Shown here piece by piece: positions 49,260-58,795 of a stretch of DNA of 64,000 nucleotides. The notes under the pieces were generated by a model. That model searched no databases. It had not been told where the DNA came from and worked only from the letters and a program-made list of their open reading frames with translations. The stretch is from Cacconaster sp033811195 (GTDB taxonomy: Bacteria > Bacteroidota > Bacteroidia > Bacteroidales > UBA932): positions 43,363-107,362 of the forward strand of contig JAPXOZ010000005.1 in the NCBI GenBank assembly GCA_033811195.1, in the 5' to 3' direction. Each line of letters opens with the position of its first letter. Position 1 is the first letter of the stretch. The position numbers and the translations under genes were made by a program.

Positions 49260-50552
49260 ATGGTGTATTTTAATCGAACAGCCGATAGGATGCTCAAAGA
49301 ACTACTTGATGCATTTGGAGCTGTACTAATAGAAGGGCCTAAATGGTGTGGCAAAACTACAACTGCCTCTCAAAGAGCTAATAGCATAATAAAAATGCAA
49401 GATACAGACATGAGAGCAGAGTACCTTGCAACCGCCAATTCAAAACCATCCTTATTACTCATGGGTGAAGTCCCCCGCCTTATTGATGAATGGCAAGATG
49501 CCCCTGTTTTATGGGATGCTGTCCGTACTCAGGTTGATGAGAGGGGCCTTCCCGGCCAATTTATACTAACAGGTTCTAATACTGTGGATAAATCTGAGAT
49601 TTTGCATTCCGGAACCGGTAGAATAGCAAGGATGAGAATGTTACCAATGAGCTTATGGGAATCGAAAGAGTCCACAGGCGAGGTTTCTTTGCAAGAGTTG
49701 TTCAACAACTCCACCTATGATATTGATGGAAAAAAATCCGACATAAGTATAGAAGGTCTTATATTTGCCACATCTCGTGGCGGATGGCCGGCTTCTTTAT
49801 TTGCCCGATCCTCCAAAGCACAACTTTTGATTGCCAAAAATTATGTTCGTTCTGTTTGTGATGAAGATGTTTCTCGTGTTGATGGAAAACAACGAGATAG
49901 TAAAATTGCCGGATTCCTACTCAGGTCTTATGCTCGTAATATTTCTACTCTCGCTAAAAAAACAACACTGTTATCAGATATAACAAGTTCGGGTGAAGTC
50001 TCTTTGTCGATGGATACTTTCAGAGATTATGAAGGGGCTTTAGAACGCCTTTTTGTCATACAGAATATTGATGCATGGAGTCCTGCTATTCGAAGCAAGA
50101 CGGCTATTCGAAGCACCCCTAAAAGAGGCTTTTGTGATCCCTCAATTGCGGTTGCACTACTTGGAATGTCCCCTAAAACCATGTCTGTCCAATTAAAAAC
50201 TTTCGGATTTATTTTTGAGCAGATGTGTATTCGAGATTTGAGGGCATACACAATGGATATAAATAGCCATGTTTCGTATTATCATGATCGCTATGGGCTT
50301 GAGGCAGATATTGTACTTCACTTGGAGGATGGCAGATACGCATTGATCGAATGTAAACTGGGAAGCAAAGAGATAGATGCCGGAGCTGAGCACCTACTTG
50401 AATTAAAAAGGCTCATTCAGGAATACAATAAACAAGAAAAACAAATGCCAATACGAGAGCCTAATTTGCTGATAATTTTAACTGGTGGAAAAATGGCATA
50501 TACCCGTAATGATGGCGTTAAAGTTATCCCTCTTGGCTGCTTGAAAGACTAA
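49260..50552 (+). CDS. DUF4143-type AAA ATPase
   Basis: 430 residues from ATG 49260. The P-loop GPKWCGKTT is near residue 25, RLIDEWQDAPVLWDAVR is the Walker B-like block, and FILTGSNTVDKS is sensor 1. A winged-helix linker and the C-terminal DUF4143 domain follow; the latter has a nuclease-like core, with GLEADIVLHLEDGRYALIEC matching the PD-(D/E)xK pattern (Asp, Glu-x-Lys in IECKLG). Such ATPases are abundant in anaerobes and of unknown role. A/T-rich and bracketed by triple 23-bp repeats on both sides, it looks like an acquired cassette. Confidence 0.88.
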   Translation: MVYFNRTADRMLKELLDAFGAVLIEGPKWCGKTTTASQRANSIIKMQDTDMRAEYLATANSKPSLLLMGEVPRLIDEWQDAPVLWDAVRTQVDERGLPGQFILTGSNTVDKSEILHSGTGRIARMRMLPMSLWESKESTGEVSLQELFNNSTYDIDGKKSDISIEGLIFATSRGGWPASLFARSSKAQLLIAKNYVRSVCDEDVSRVDGKQRDSKIAGFLLRSYARNISTLAKKTTLLSDITSSGEVSLSMDTFRDYEGALERLFVIQNIDAWSPAIRSKTAIRSTPKRGFCDPSIAVALLGMSPKTMSVQLKTFGFIFEQMCIRDLRAYTMDINSHVSYYHDRYGLEADIVLHLEDGRYALIECKLGSKEIDAGAEHLLELKRLIQEYNKQEKQMPIREPNLLIILTGGKMAYTRNDGVKVIPLGCLKD

Positions 50553-50561
50553 TCTATACAC

Positions 50562-50640
50562 AACATCAAAGGCTACCACAAAAACGCCGATTAAAACACC
50601 ACAAAAACACCGACCGGAAAGCCGCAAAAACAAAAAAACC
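50562..50640. repeat. Three 23-bp tandem repeats downstream of the ATPase gene
   Basis: Units begin at 50575, 50598 and 50621, matching the array at 49126-49207 in sequence, order and orientation; the third unit is degraded (GCCGCAAAAACAAAAAAACC). The array starts ten bases after the stop codon. Confidence 0.85.
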
Positions 50641-50666
50641 AATAGCTAACAGCCAGCAGCTAATGA

Positions 50667-51299
50667 CTAACGGCAAATAGTCACAATCTCTTCTACACTT
50701 GAAAAGCGATACTGTGCAGGGATTCCTTGAAAACCGCGGTTGCGCCAGTCGGCGAGGGCAAAGTCAATTCCTGCTGCACGGGCACATTCGAAATCATATT
50801 CCGTATCTCCGAAATAGATACACTCCTCTACTGTCGCACCGGAATGGGACAAATAGGCCAAAAGCGGATCGGGCCAGGGTTTGTGACGCTCCGAATCATC
50901 ACTTGTGATGACTGTCTCGAAAAGATCTTTCCATTGTGACAGACGAGGATCGTAATTGAACTCAAAGCGGCTTCGTGAGGTCACAACACCCAATTTGAAG
51001 CCCATTTCGCGAAGGCGGGGAAGCATTTCGGAGACACCCTCAAACGGAACAATCAGATACATCAATTCCTGAAAATTCTTCTCCCAACTGTGTGCTGCCG
51101 CCTCAACATCCTTAAAACCAATTTTTTGAGCCACGACCATAGTCGGAATTCCAAAATAGGGATAGAGCTCATCGTAGGTCATATCTTTGCCCATAAGCTC
51201 CTTAACGCTCTTTTGCAAAGAGAGTACACCGGTCTTCTCGGTATCGAGCAATGTGCCGTCTATGTCAAAAATCAAATGCTTGTATTTCCTCTGCTTCAT
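50667..51299 (-). CDS. HAD-family hydrolase
   Basis: 210 residues from ATG 51299, which has a GGGAGG sequence just upstream; an ATG at 51317 overlapping the ahcY stop would add six residues. DIDGTLLDTE (Asp12 nucleophile, Asp14) is motif I, VVTSRS motif II, and FGDTEYDFECARAAG motif III. The helical cap makes it a phosphoglycolate-phosphatase or beta-phosphoglucomutase-like subgroup; the substrate is unknown. Encoded right after S-adenosylhomocysteinase, so it shares a transcript. Confidence 0.88.
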   Translation of the reverse strand: MKQRKYKHLIFDIDGTLLDTEKTGVLSLQKSVKELMGKDMTYDELYPYFGIPTMVVAQKIGFKDVEAAAHSWEKNFQELMYLIVPFEGVSEMLPRLREMGFKLGVVTSRSRFEFNYDPRLSQWKDLFETVITSDDSERHKPWPDPLLAYLSHSGATVEECIYFGDTEYDFECARAAGIDFALADWRNRGFQGIPAQYRFSSVEEIVTICR

Positions 51300-51313
51300 A
51301 TCCTCCCTCTCCA

Positions 51314-52549
51314 TCATAAGCCCAGATATGCCTTTTGTTCTTCGGTAAGCACATCAATGGTCACTCCCAGACTCTCCAACTTCTTTACAGCCACATAATT
51401 GTCTATTTGCTCAGGAACAATGACTATCGAAGGAGGCAGTTTGCCGCGACTCTTTACCAAATATCTTGCGCTGAGTGCCTGTATGGCAAAACTCATATCC
51501 ATAATTTCGGCGGGATGCCCATCCCCGGCTGCCAAATTGACCAACTTGCCCTCCGCGATGACATAGATGCAGCGACCATCAACCATTCTGTAGCCGGTGA
51601 GGTTAGTACGCGCTTCAAAACTCTCGACAGCTATTTGCGAGAGTTGTTCCACCGATACTTCGCAATCAAAATGGCCTGCATTGCAGCAGATGGCGCCAGC
51701 CTTCATCTTTTTAAAACTTGAGGCAGTAATGACGTCTTTACATCCTGTAACTGTCACGAAGATATCACCAATGGGAGCTGCATCCTCCATCGTCATTACC
51801 TTAAAACCATCCATAACCGCCTCCAGAGCCTTTATCGGCTCCACCTCGGTCACGATGACCGATGCTCCCAGCCCTTTTGCTCTCATTGCAACGCCTTTAC
51901 CGCACCAACCATAGCCCGCCACCACTACATTTTTGCCGGAAACTATGAGATTAGTAGTACGATTGATGCCGTCCCAAACGGATTGGCCTGTGCCATACCG
52001 ATTGTCAAAAAGATACTTGCAATGGGCGTTATTGACCATTACCATCGGATATTTAAGGGTATCGGTCTGAGCCATCCTTATCAGGCGGTTGATGCCGGTA
52101 GTGGTCTCCTCACAACCTCCGATAACCTTATCAAGCAAATGTGCGTATCGGGTATGCATCAGGTGAGTCAGGTCACCTCCGTCATCGATAATGATATTGG
52201 GGCCGCACTCCAGCACACTGCAAAGGTGACGGTCATATTCTTCTGCCGAGGCATTATGCCATCCGAAGACATTTAGTCCCTCTTTTACAAGGGCCGCCGC
52301 TACATCATCCTGCGTCGAGAGCGTATTGCTGCCGGTGACATACATTTCGGCTCCGCCGCCGGCAAACACTAAACAAAGGTATGCCGTCTTTGCCTCGAGA
52401 TGGACCGAAAGTGCTATCTTGATCCCCTTGAAGGGCTTTTCTTCGATAAATTCCTTTTCAATGGAACTGAGTACGGGCATATTCCGCTTCACCCAGTCAA
52501 TCTTGCGTTTACCGCTCTCCCAAAGATTGATATCCCTAATTTCGCTCAT
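51314..52549 (-). CDS. ahcY: S-adenosylhomocysteinase, short type
   Basis: 411 residues. SVHLEAKTAYL, IIDDGGDLTHL, GCEETTTGI and the NAD-binding VVAGYGWCGKG are conserved; the SAH hydrolase ends at YLGL, without the long C-terminal extension that ends in Lys-x-x-x-Tyr-Arg-Tyr in the longer type. This shorter version resembles those of archaea and Thermotoga. It hydrolyses S-adenosylhomocysteine to adenosine and homocysteine, recycling the by-product of methylation. Its start overlaps the upstream nuclease gene by 14 bases. Confidence 0.94.
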   Translation of the reverse strand: MSEIRDINLWESGKRKIDWVKRNMPVLSSIEKEFIEEKPFKGIKIALSVHLEAKTAYLCLVFAGGGAEMYVTGSNTLSTQDDVAAALVKEGLNVFGWHNASAEEYDRHLCSVLECGPNIIIDDGGDLTHLMHTRYAHLLDKVIGGCEETTTGINRLIRMAQTDTLKYPMVMVNNAHCKYLFDNRYGTGQSVWDGINRTTNLIVSGKNVVVAGYGWCGKGVAMRAKGLGASVIVTEVEPIKALEAVMDGFKVMTMEDAAPIGDIFVTVTGCKDVITASSFKKMKAGAICCNAGHFDCEVSVEQLSQIAVESFEARTNLTGYRMVDGRCIYVIAEGKLVNLAAGDGHPAEIMDMSFAIQALSARYLVKSRGKLPPSIVIVPEQIDNYVAVKKLESLGVTIDVLTEEQKAYLGL

Positions 52550-53531
52550 TATTTTTTTTATTGTTTGATTTCATTTTATCTATTTTGATCAGAACGGGGA
52601 GATGGTCACTGTAACCGTTCTGAAAACTGTTGCCGTTGTAGCTGCGTTTTGGCCACCCTTTCTGCAGCATGAAGTTGCGTTTGAAGATTTCACAATAGTG
52701 CTTTTGATTCATCTTGACAAGTTTCAAACCAGGTATTTCGGGAAATGTCTCGAGCAGGCTCGGACTGACGATGATATTGTCGAAGAGGTTCCACCGATGA
52801 TTGTGGATGCTGGTACCGAGTCCTTCGTCATGAAGCACCCAAAAGGGATTGAAATAATCGTCCTTTTCTACTAAGGAAATCTTTTTTCTTGCCCTGAGCA
52901 AAACAGAAAGGGATTCGTCGGAAGGCGAATCGTTCATATCCCCCATCACCACAATTTTGATATCGGGATATTTTTCACGCATCGTCAATGCGTGGTTATA
53001 GATAGTCTCAGTACCGGCACGACGAAATCCGACAGAGTTTTTAACACCTGTCCTCCTTGAAAGGAGATGACAGACATAAAAACAGAACATCTCTCCATCA
53101 ATCTTGCCTCGAGCGAAAAGTATATCGCGGCCTATATATTCACGGCCACTGCGCAATTCCAGCTTCACGGGGCAACTCTCTTCGAGCTTAAACTTGTCCG
53201 GACGATAAAACAATCCCACATCTACTCCCCTGACGTCATTTGACTCATAATGGATACATCTGTATCTGGCACCGCGAATGCGTCTTTGATCGGCCAGATC
53301 CTGCATCACTGCCAGATTCTCCACCTCGGAAACACCTATCACCACGGGAAATCCTACATGTGCGTTGGATACGGTGGAAATGACCTCAGCCAGATTCTCA
53401 AGTTTCTTATGATACTTCTGCGTCGTCCATCTTTTGGGGCCGGAAGGAGTGAATTCCTCATCCTCCGTATTTGGGTCGTCCGAAGTGTCATACAGGTTCT
53501 CGAGGTTGTAAAACATTATGGTGTAAGACAT
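52536..53531 (-). CDS. Endonuclease/exonuclease/phosphatase-family protein
   Basis: 331 residues from ATG 53531; a TTG at 53555 lies inside the promoter element and is rejected. MFYNLENLYD contains the metal-binding Asn/Glu pattern, VIGVSEVENLAVM the second Glu, VVMGDMNDSP the GDxN motif, and GYSDHLPVLI the catalytic SDH. No signal peptide, so cytoplasmic. EEP enzymes cut nucleic acids or phosphoesters; this group in Bacteroidota is usually annotated simply as endonuclease. It heads the operon with ahcY and the HAD protein. Confidence 0.9.
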   Translation of the reverse strand: MSYTIMFYNLENLYDTSDDPNTEDEEFTPSGPKRWTTQKYHKKLENLAEVISTVSNAHVGFPVVIGVSEVENLAVMQDLADQRRIRGARYRCIHYESNDVRGVDVGLFYRPDKFKLEESCPVKLELRSGREYIGRDILFARGKIDGEMFCFYVCHLLSRRTGVKNSVGFRRAGTETIYNHALTMREKYPDIKIVVMGDMNDSPSDESLSVLLRARKKISLVEKDDYFNPFWVLHDEGLGTSIHNHRWNLFDNIIVSPSLLETFPEIPGLKLVKMNQKHYCEIFKRNFMLQKGWPKRSYNGNSFQNGYSDHLPVLIKIDKMKSNNKKNNERN

Positions 53532-53552
53532 CCGAATATGGGTATTGATGAG

Positions 53553-53560
53553 CAAAAATA
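53553..53560 (-). promoter_or_regulatory. -7 element of the EEP-ahcY-HAD operon
   Basis: TATTTTTG on the minus strand, 21 bases before the ATG at 53531. It supports that start. Confidence 0.5.
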
Positions 53561-53612
53561 GTGATAATTATCCATTTTTTACTAACTTGCGTTTTATTTA
53601 ACTGCGAAAACT

Positions 53613-54590
53613 ATGTATGAACAGCTATTGAATCTTGATCCGGTCAAGATTAATTTCTCCAAAGCGGGAATGGATATGATCAATATCGTGCTCGCATTTG
53701 TCATGTACGGTGTTGCACTAGGAATTAAACCCTCATTGTTCAAAGAGGTTTTCAAAAAACCCAAATCGGCGATTCTGGGCGCCATCTGTCAGATGGTACT
53801 TCTGCCTGCACTCACATTTCTTCTTGTAATCATACTTAACGATCGTATCACACCTATGGTGGCTATGGGTATGTTACTGGTAGCAGCCTGCCCGGGAGGC
53901 AACATATCCAACTTCATGTCTTCACTTTCTAAAGCCAATATTGAGCTCTCTGTAACTCTAACAGCTCTCAGCACCTCTCTTGCACCGCTTACCACTCCCG
54001 GTAACTTCGCCCTTTGGGGTGGACTTTATGTCAGATACCTCAACAAACAAGCTGCAGGAGCTTTACAGCCTCTCGAGATTCCCATCTCCGAAGTTATGAT
54101 CACAGTCTTTATCCTGCTGGGCATACCCCTGATTTTGGGTTTGTTGACCAATAAGTATCTTCCCAAGGTTTCAGAGAAGCTTAAAAAGCCAATGCAGATA
54201 TTTTCCATACTCTTTTTTCTTTTAATGGTAGTCCTCGCATTTGGCAATAACTTACAGCTATTTCTCCAGTACATCTGGTATATTTTCTTCATAGTATTGA
54301 TTCACAATGCGCTGGCTTTGTCTATCGGCTATGGCGTTGGCACTATCTTCAAAACACCTCGTGAAGACCGCCGCACCATCACCATCGAGACCGGCATACA
54401 GAATTCGGGACTAGGTCTGGTGCTGCTGTTCAATCCAAAGATATTCCCTCCCGATCTGATGAACGGAGGAATGCTCTTTATCACCGCCTGGTGGGGTATA
54501 TGGCACATAATATCAGGACTGGCAGTCTCTGCATTGTTTAATTATTCCACCAAAAGACGTCTTGCCAGGGCGCAAAAAGTCAATGTGTAA
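53613..54590 (+). CDS. Bile acid:sodium symporter (BASS) family transporter
   Basis: 325 residues with about nine to ten hydrophobic segments. LLVAACPGGNISNFMSSLSK contains the CPGGxxSN crossover motif, and ITIETGIQNSGLGLVLLF the second ETGxQN motif, both of which bind sodium. Family members move bile acids, pantoate or other organic anions. It overlaps the acyltransferase gene by eight bases. Confidence 0.92.
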   Translation: MYEQLLNLDPVKINFSKAGMDMINIVLAFVMYGVALGIKPSLFKEVFKKPKSAILGAICQMVLLPALTFLLVIILNDRITPMVAMGMLLVAACPGGNISNFMSSLSKANIELSVTLTALSTSLAPLTTPGNFALWGGLYVRYLNKQAAGALQPLEIPISEVMITVFILLGIPLILGLLTNKYLPKVSEKLKKPMQIFSILFFLLMVVLAFGNNLQLFLQYIWYIFFIVLIHNALALSIGYGVGTIFKTPREDRRTITIETGIQNSGLGLVLLFNPKIFPPDLMNGGMLFITAWWGIWHIISGLAVSALFNYSTKRRLARAQKVNV

Positions 54591-55899
54591 ATCAAAAAAA
54601 CATAGAAAGATTTACGATGTGGATCGCTTATACGCCTTCCTCAGACCCTCTGTCGATGCGTTTATCAAAGCTTCCTATCAAAAGATTCTTTTCCTCAATA
54701 CGGATAGAATCCCGAGAGATGCTGCGGTTATTTTTACTCCCAATCATTGCGATGCGCTTATGGACCCTCTCCTGGTACTGGCTTCCAACAGGGATAGAAA
54801 AGTATTCATTGCGAGAGCGGACATTTTCAAAAAACCGATGCTCCGTAAAATCCTCACCTTTTTCAAGATGATCCCCATCAACCGCATCAGAGACGGCATC
54901 AGATCGGTGACGGCAGTCGAGGAAACCATCAGGGTCTCCATCGAGGTACTGGAGAACAATGTGGGTATATGTATCCTCCCTGAAGGTACTCACCGTCCAA
55001 TGCACAGCCTGTTACCCATAGGTAAAGGCATCGCCAGGATTGCGTGCGGTGCCTACGATGCTCTGGGTGATGACCACCCGATATATATTATGCCGGTGGG
55101 AGTGGAATACGGCGACTATTACAGGTTCAGGTCCACGGCCATAGCCAACATAGGAGAGCCCTTCAACGTATCGGAATTTATCTCTTCGCAACGCCGGGAG
55201 GGTATGTCGGAGCGCGACATAATGGAGGCCATTCGGCAGCAAGTCAAAGAGCGTATCCAGGAGCTGATAGTTTATATTGACGATGATGAGCAGTATGAGG
55301 CCGTCTGGGAACTGGCAAAGCTCCACAGTGGCCAAATATGCAAATATCGCGTTAAAGAGCGCTTCGATGCCAATAAGGATATCATAAGTCGCATCAAGCA
55401 GTTAAGAGAAAGAGACCCGAAGAGAGCGTCCGTGCTTTTTAAGAAGGCAGACAAACTCAGGGAGCGCCGTCTGAAATCCAAAGTAAGCATTCACGCCATA
55501 CACCGCAAGCGTCCTCTGCTTGCTGCGATCCTGGGCACTCTGGCTCTTATACCCGGTATTCCCCTCTTTTTAGTGATGGGAGCCGCATCTCTGCCTGTAT
55601 GGGTCGTATCTGAAGTGCTCTGTACCCTATTTAAGGACCGCGCATTCCACAATTCGGTACGTATGGTATTCTTTTGGGTTGTCTGGACCCTGTTGTATCT
55701 GACAGAAGTGATACTTCTCTTCTGCTTCGCTCCTTGGGAATGGGCTTTAGTGGGCGCCATTATTCTGCTGCCCGCACCATATTTCGTGTATGACTTTTTT
55801 GAGTTTGTGCGTGTACTGGCCTCCCTCTGGAGAATTGTTTTCAACCGAAGGTTGAGAAATGATTATAAAGAAATCAAAAATGAATTGAAAAATATCTGA
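54583..55899 (+). CDS. Lysophospholipid acyltransferase-family protein (PlsC-like)
   Basis: 438 residues from ATG 54583; a start at 54562 would overlap the transporter more. NHCDALMDPL carries the His/Asp catalytic block (H-x5-D spacing, as is common in this branch), FKMIPINRIRDG motif II and ILPEGTHRP motif III. Two to three hydrophobic segments near 305-410 anchor it to the inner membrane. It acylates lysophosphatidic acid or a related lipid. The C-terminal half has a long helical segment beyond the usual domain. Confidence 0.88.
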   Translation: MCKSKKHRKIYDVDRLYAFLRPSVDAFIKASYQKILFLNTDRIPRDAAVIFTPNHCDALMDPLLVLASNRDRKVFIARADIFKKPMLRKILTFFKMIPINRIRDGIRSVTAVEETIRVSIEVLENNVGICILPEGTHRPMHSLLPIGKGIARIACGAYDALGDDHPIYIMPVGVEYGDYYRFRSTAIANIGEPFNVSEFISSQRREGMSERDIMEAIRQQVKERIQELIVYIDDDEQYEAVWELAKLHSGQICKYRVKERFDANKDIISRIKQLRERDPKRASVLFKKADKLRERRLKSKVSIHAIHRKRPLLAAILGTLALIPGIPLFLVMGAASLPVWVVSEVLCTLFKDRAFHNSVRMVFFWVVWTLLYLTEVILLFCFAPWEWALVGAIILLPAPYFVYDFFEFVRVLASLWRIVFNRRLRNDYKEIKNELKNI

Positions 55900-55911
55900 T
55901 ACTGAAATATT

Positions 55912-57354
55912 ATGAAACGACTCAGCATAATCCTGATAATGGCGGGAATCCTTTTTCCCACTTTATCCTACGGTCAGAATGTTGATACCCTGCGTACCGG
56001 TCAGATTCAAGACACTTTGCGTATGGATCCTTACGGCAAGAAAAAACCGGAACCTGAAGTGCTGGTGGCACCACCGGATACTATCGCAAAGAGTTCCGAG
56101 GCCGGCGAACTGGCTAAAGGCGATATAGTCAAAACCGGACTTTCCTTCGGACCACTACCGGTAGTTGCCTTTGACAACGATAAGGGATTCCAATACGGAG
56201 CTCTGCTCAATATCTACAATTTCGGCGACGGATCTTGGTATCCCATACCCAAATCGCAGTGGTATTTTGAACTTTCAAGATTTACTAAGGGGTCTCAACT
56301 CTATGTGATCTCTTATGACAACCGCACTTTGATTCCCGGGGTACGTCTTTCCACCGCTATACAGGTAACAAGGGACAAAGCGCTCGACTTTTACGGTTTC
56401 AACGGTTATGAGTCCTTTTACGACAGCTCCCTGGAGAGAGGATTCTACCGTATGGATCGTATGGTGCATACTTTCAAGGTTGACTTTACCGGAAAGATCA
56501 AGGGCAATTTCTACTGGAAGGCCGGATATCATTTCAGCCATTTCAGGACAGGAAATTTCAAGAATGAAAACTACACCCTTTCGACTACGCTTTTCGAGAT
56601 TTATAAAGATTTCAACATCATTCCCGAAGAGCAGGCTGACGGCGGCATTTCAAGTGCCATAAGAGTGGGATTGATGTATGACTCGCGTGACTTTGAGGCA
56701 GCACCCTCCAGGGGTATCTGGGCAGAAGCCAACCTCGCTTACGCCCCCAAATTTTTGGGTACTTCGGTAGGTTACACCAAATATAATATCACTTTCAGGA
56801 ACTATCTGCCCATAGCAAAAGATAAACTTGTTTTTGCATACAGGCTGAACTTACAGGGCTTCCTCGGTAAGGAATCACCGGCATTCTATGTGCTCCCGTA
56901 CGATATGTACCTCGGCACAGGATATGACAGGGAGGGATTTGGCGGTTACCGTACTGTGCGAGGCCTGATGAGGGGGCGCATCCAGGGAGCGCATACCTGT
57001 TATTTCAACACCGAACTGCGCTGGAGATTCGTCAGTTTCCATCTCTGGAAACAAAATATAGCCTTTACATTGAGCGGATTCTTTGATGGAGCAAGAGTTT
57101 TCAAGGGATTTAAGAATGATTTTGACATTACCGGAATTTCACCTTTTACGCCGGTGTCATCATATTACCCTCCTCAAGGCAACCTTCCATATACGCTTTA
57201 CGGAGGAGAAGAGAAGTTTCACCTGAGCGCCGGTGGCGGAATTAGGTTCATAATGAACAGAAATTTCATCGTAGCTTTCGAGTATGGCAAGGCATTTGAT
57301 GCACAAGATAATAGTAAAGGTGCCTTCTATATAAATACAGGCTTCCTCTTTTAG
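55912..57354 (+). CDS. BamA/TamA-like outer-membrane protein
   Basis: 480 residues with a signal peptide (GILFPTLSYGQ). No POTRA domains are evident: after a charged linker (to about 80) the 16-stranded Omp85-like barrel begins (VAFDNDKGFQYGALLNIYNF). GLMYDSRDFEAAPSRGIWAE and the late GFGGYRTVRGLMRGR loop, which matches the conserved VRGF/Y-like motif of loop 6, identify the superfamily; it ends in YINTGFLF. Likely inserts or exports a protein or lipid; the three lipoproteins that follow are candidate clients. Confidence 0.85.
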   Translation: MKRLSIILIMAGILFPTLSYGQNVDTLRTGQIQDTLRMDPYGKKKPEPEVLVAPPDTIAKSSEAGELAKGDIVKTGLSFGPLPVVAFDNDKGFQYGALLNIYNFGDGSWYPIPKSQWYFELSRFTKGSQLYVISYDNRTLIPGVRLSTAIQVTRDKALDFYGFNGYESFYDSSLERGFYRMDRMVHTFKVDFTGKIKGNFYWKAGYHFSHFRTGNFKNENYTLSTTLFEIYKDFNIIPEEQADGGISSAIRVGLMYDSRDFEAAPSRGIWAEANLAYAPKFLGTSVGYTKYNITFRNYLPIAKDKLVFAYRLNLQGFLGKESPAFYVLPYDMYLGTGYDREGFGGYRTVRGLMRGRIQGAHTCYFNTELRWRFVSFHLWKQNIAFTLSGFFDGARVFKGFKNDFDITGISPFTPVSSYYPPQGNLPYTLYGGEEKFHLSAGGGIRFIMNRNFIVAFEYGKAFDAQDNSKGAFYINTGFLF

Positions 57355-57376
57355 TTTGACTTTTAAAAAAAAGAAT

Positions 57377-58792
57377 ATGAAACGATTAACAATCGCCTTC
57401 GCACTGACGGTGTCACTCCTGTTTGCATCGGGGTGCATAGACAAGTACTTGGAGGACATAGCGGAACTTGAAAGCAGGCTTGATTTGATAGAGCAGTTGT
57501 GTGAGGAAATGAATACCAACCTCAATTCTCTACGGGTGATTGTCTCCTCCATCCAGGACAACGACATGATATCCGGTGTGACATCCATCACACAAGGCGG
57601 CATAGAGATCGGCTACAAGATCAATTTTGTCAAAACAGCCCCTATAACCATCTACCACGGCACAAACGGCAAGACACCTCTCATCGGAACAGCTAAGGAT
57701 ACGGATGGCAATTATTATTGGACTATCCAATATGACAATGGCACCGTTGGTTGGGTTAAAGACGACTACGGTCAGAAAGTGCTTGCAATGGGTGTCGCCC
57801 CTTTTATAAAAGTCAAGGACGAAAGATGGATGATCTCATACGACGGAGGCTCTACCTGGACCGACCTGGGACAGGCAACCGGAGAGGCAGGGGACTCAAT
57901 GTTCAAAAGCATTGTCATCGGTTCCGATCATGTGACAATCACGCTAACTAATGGCACGGTATTCAAAATCCCTCTTTATGAAAAGTATTTAGCTCTAAAG
58001 ACTGAGGCTGAAAAAATCAACAGCAACGCAAATGCACAGAAAACGATACTCACTGCATTAGCCTCCCGTTATGTCTATATCAAGAACGCCGGTGACATCG
58101 TGGAGAATGGGAAACGCGTGGGTACTTATTGTGAACTTTCCAACGGAGAGAGTTTCAAAGTCTATGATTGGCAGAGCAGCAATGCCCCTAAAATAATGTC
58201 CGTACTCGACACCATTACCGGACTATATTACTGGACTTTTCAACAAAGTGGAGAGGAAATGGAATGGCTTAGAGATGCCGACGGCAATAAGATTCGCAGT
58301 GTGGGAGATACGATACCTCCCCCGAAAGTAAACCTTAAAGTGGATGATGGCGGCAACTTTTACTGGACCATTGAATACGAAGGTGGAACCATTTCCACTA
58401 TAAAGGCTCCCGAACTTTTTGTCAACCGTACTTCTTCCATTTTCAGGAGAGTGGACGTTACCGACCCTGACTTTGTGGTTTTCGTGACATGGGATGGTAC
58501 TCAATACCGTATGCCCAAACAATTTACCATATCAATCGAGACCAACATCTCAATGGCTGTCAGCTCTGTCAAGGAGCTCTCCTATACGGTTTATGGCGCA
58601 GACTATTCCAACGTTAAGGCTGCATTTATCACTCAGGGAGGATTCAAGGCCTACCTTTCACCAATACCGGGAGTTGTTACAATTGAATCTCCTGCTGATT
58701 TCACTACGGGACAAGGCAAGATAATGGCTGTTTTTACCATTAAAAACAGTCAGAGGAGCTCTGTCAAAACCATCACTGTAAACAAATTGTAG
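57377..58792 (+). CDS. DUF4988-like lipoprotein, first of three
   Basis: 471 residues from ATG 57377 (an earlier in-frame ATG at 57356 adds seven lysine-rich residues). Lipobox FASGC (Cys17). A coiled coil at about 22-60 (AELESRLDLIEQLCEEMNTN) precedes the beta modules typical of the PL29 N-terminal/DUF4988 type: YHGTNGKTPLIG, NYYWTIQYDNG, ERWMISYDGGSTWTDLGQAT. The collagen-like GKDGKDG runs seen in many relatives are absent. No lyase domain follows, so it is a binding or structural surface protein. Followed three bases later by its paralog. Confidence 0.82.
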   Translation: MKRLTIAFALTVSLLFASGCIDKYLEDIAELESRLDLIEQLCEEMNTNLNSLRVIVSSIQDNDMISGVTSITQGGIEIGYKINFVKTAPITIYHGTNGKTPLIGTAKDTDGNYYWTIQYDNGTVGWVKDDYGQKVLAMGVAPFIKVKDERWMISYDGGSTWTDLGQATGEAGDSMFKSIVIGSDHVTITLTNGTVFKIPLYEKYLALKTEAEKINSNANAQKTILTALASRYVYIKNAGDIVENGKRVGTYCELSNGESFKVYDWQSSNAPKIMSVLDTITGLYYWTFQQSGEEMEWLRDADGNKIRSVGDTIPPPKVNLKVDDGGNFYWTIEYEGGTISTIKAPELFVNRTSSIFRRVDVTDPDFVVFVTWDGTQYRMPKQFTISIETNISMAVSSVKELSYTVYGADYSNVKAAFITQGGFKAYLSPIPGVVTIESPADFTTGQGKIMAVFTIKNSQRSSVKTITVNKL

Positions 58793-58795
58793 AGT

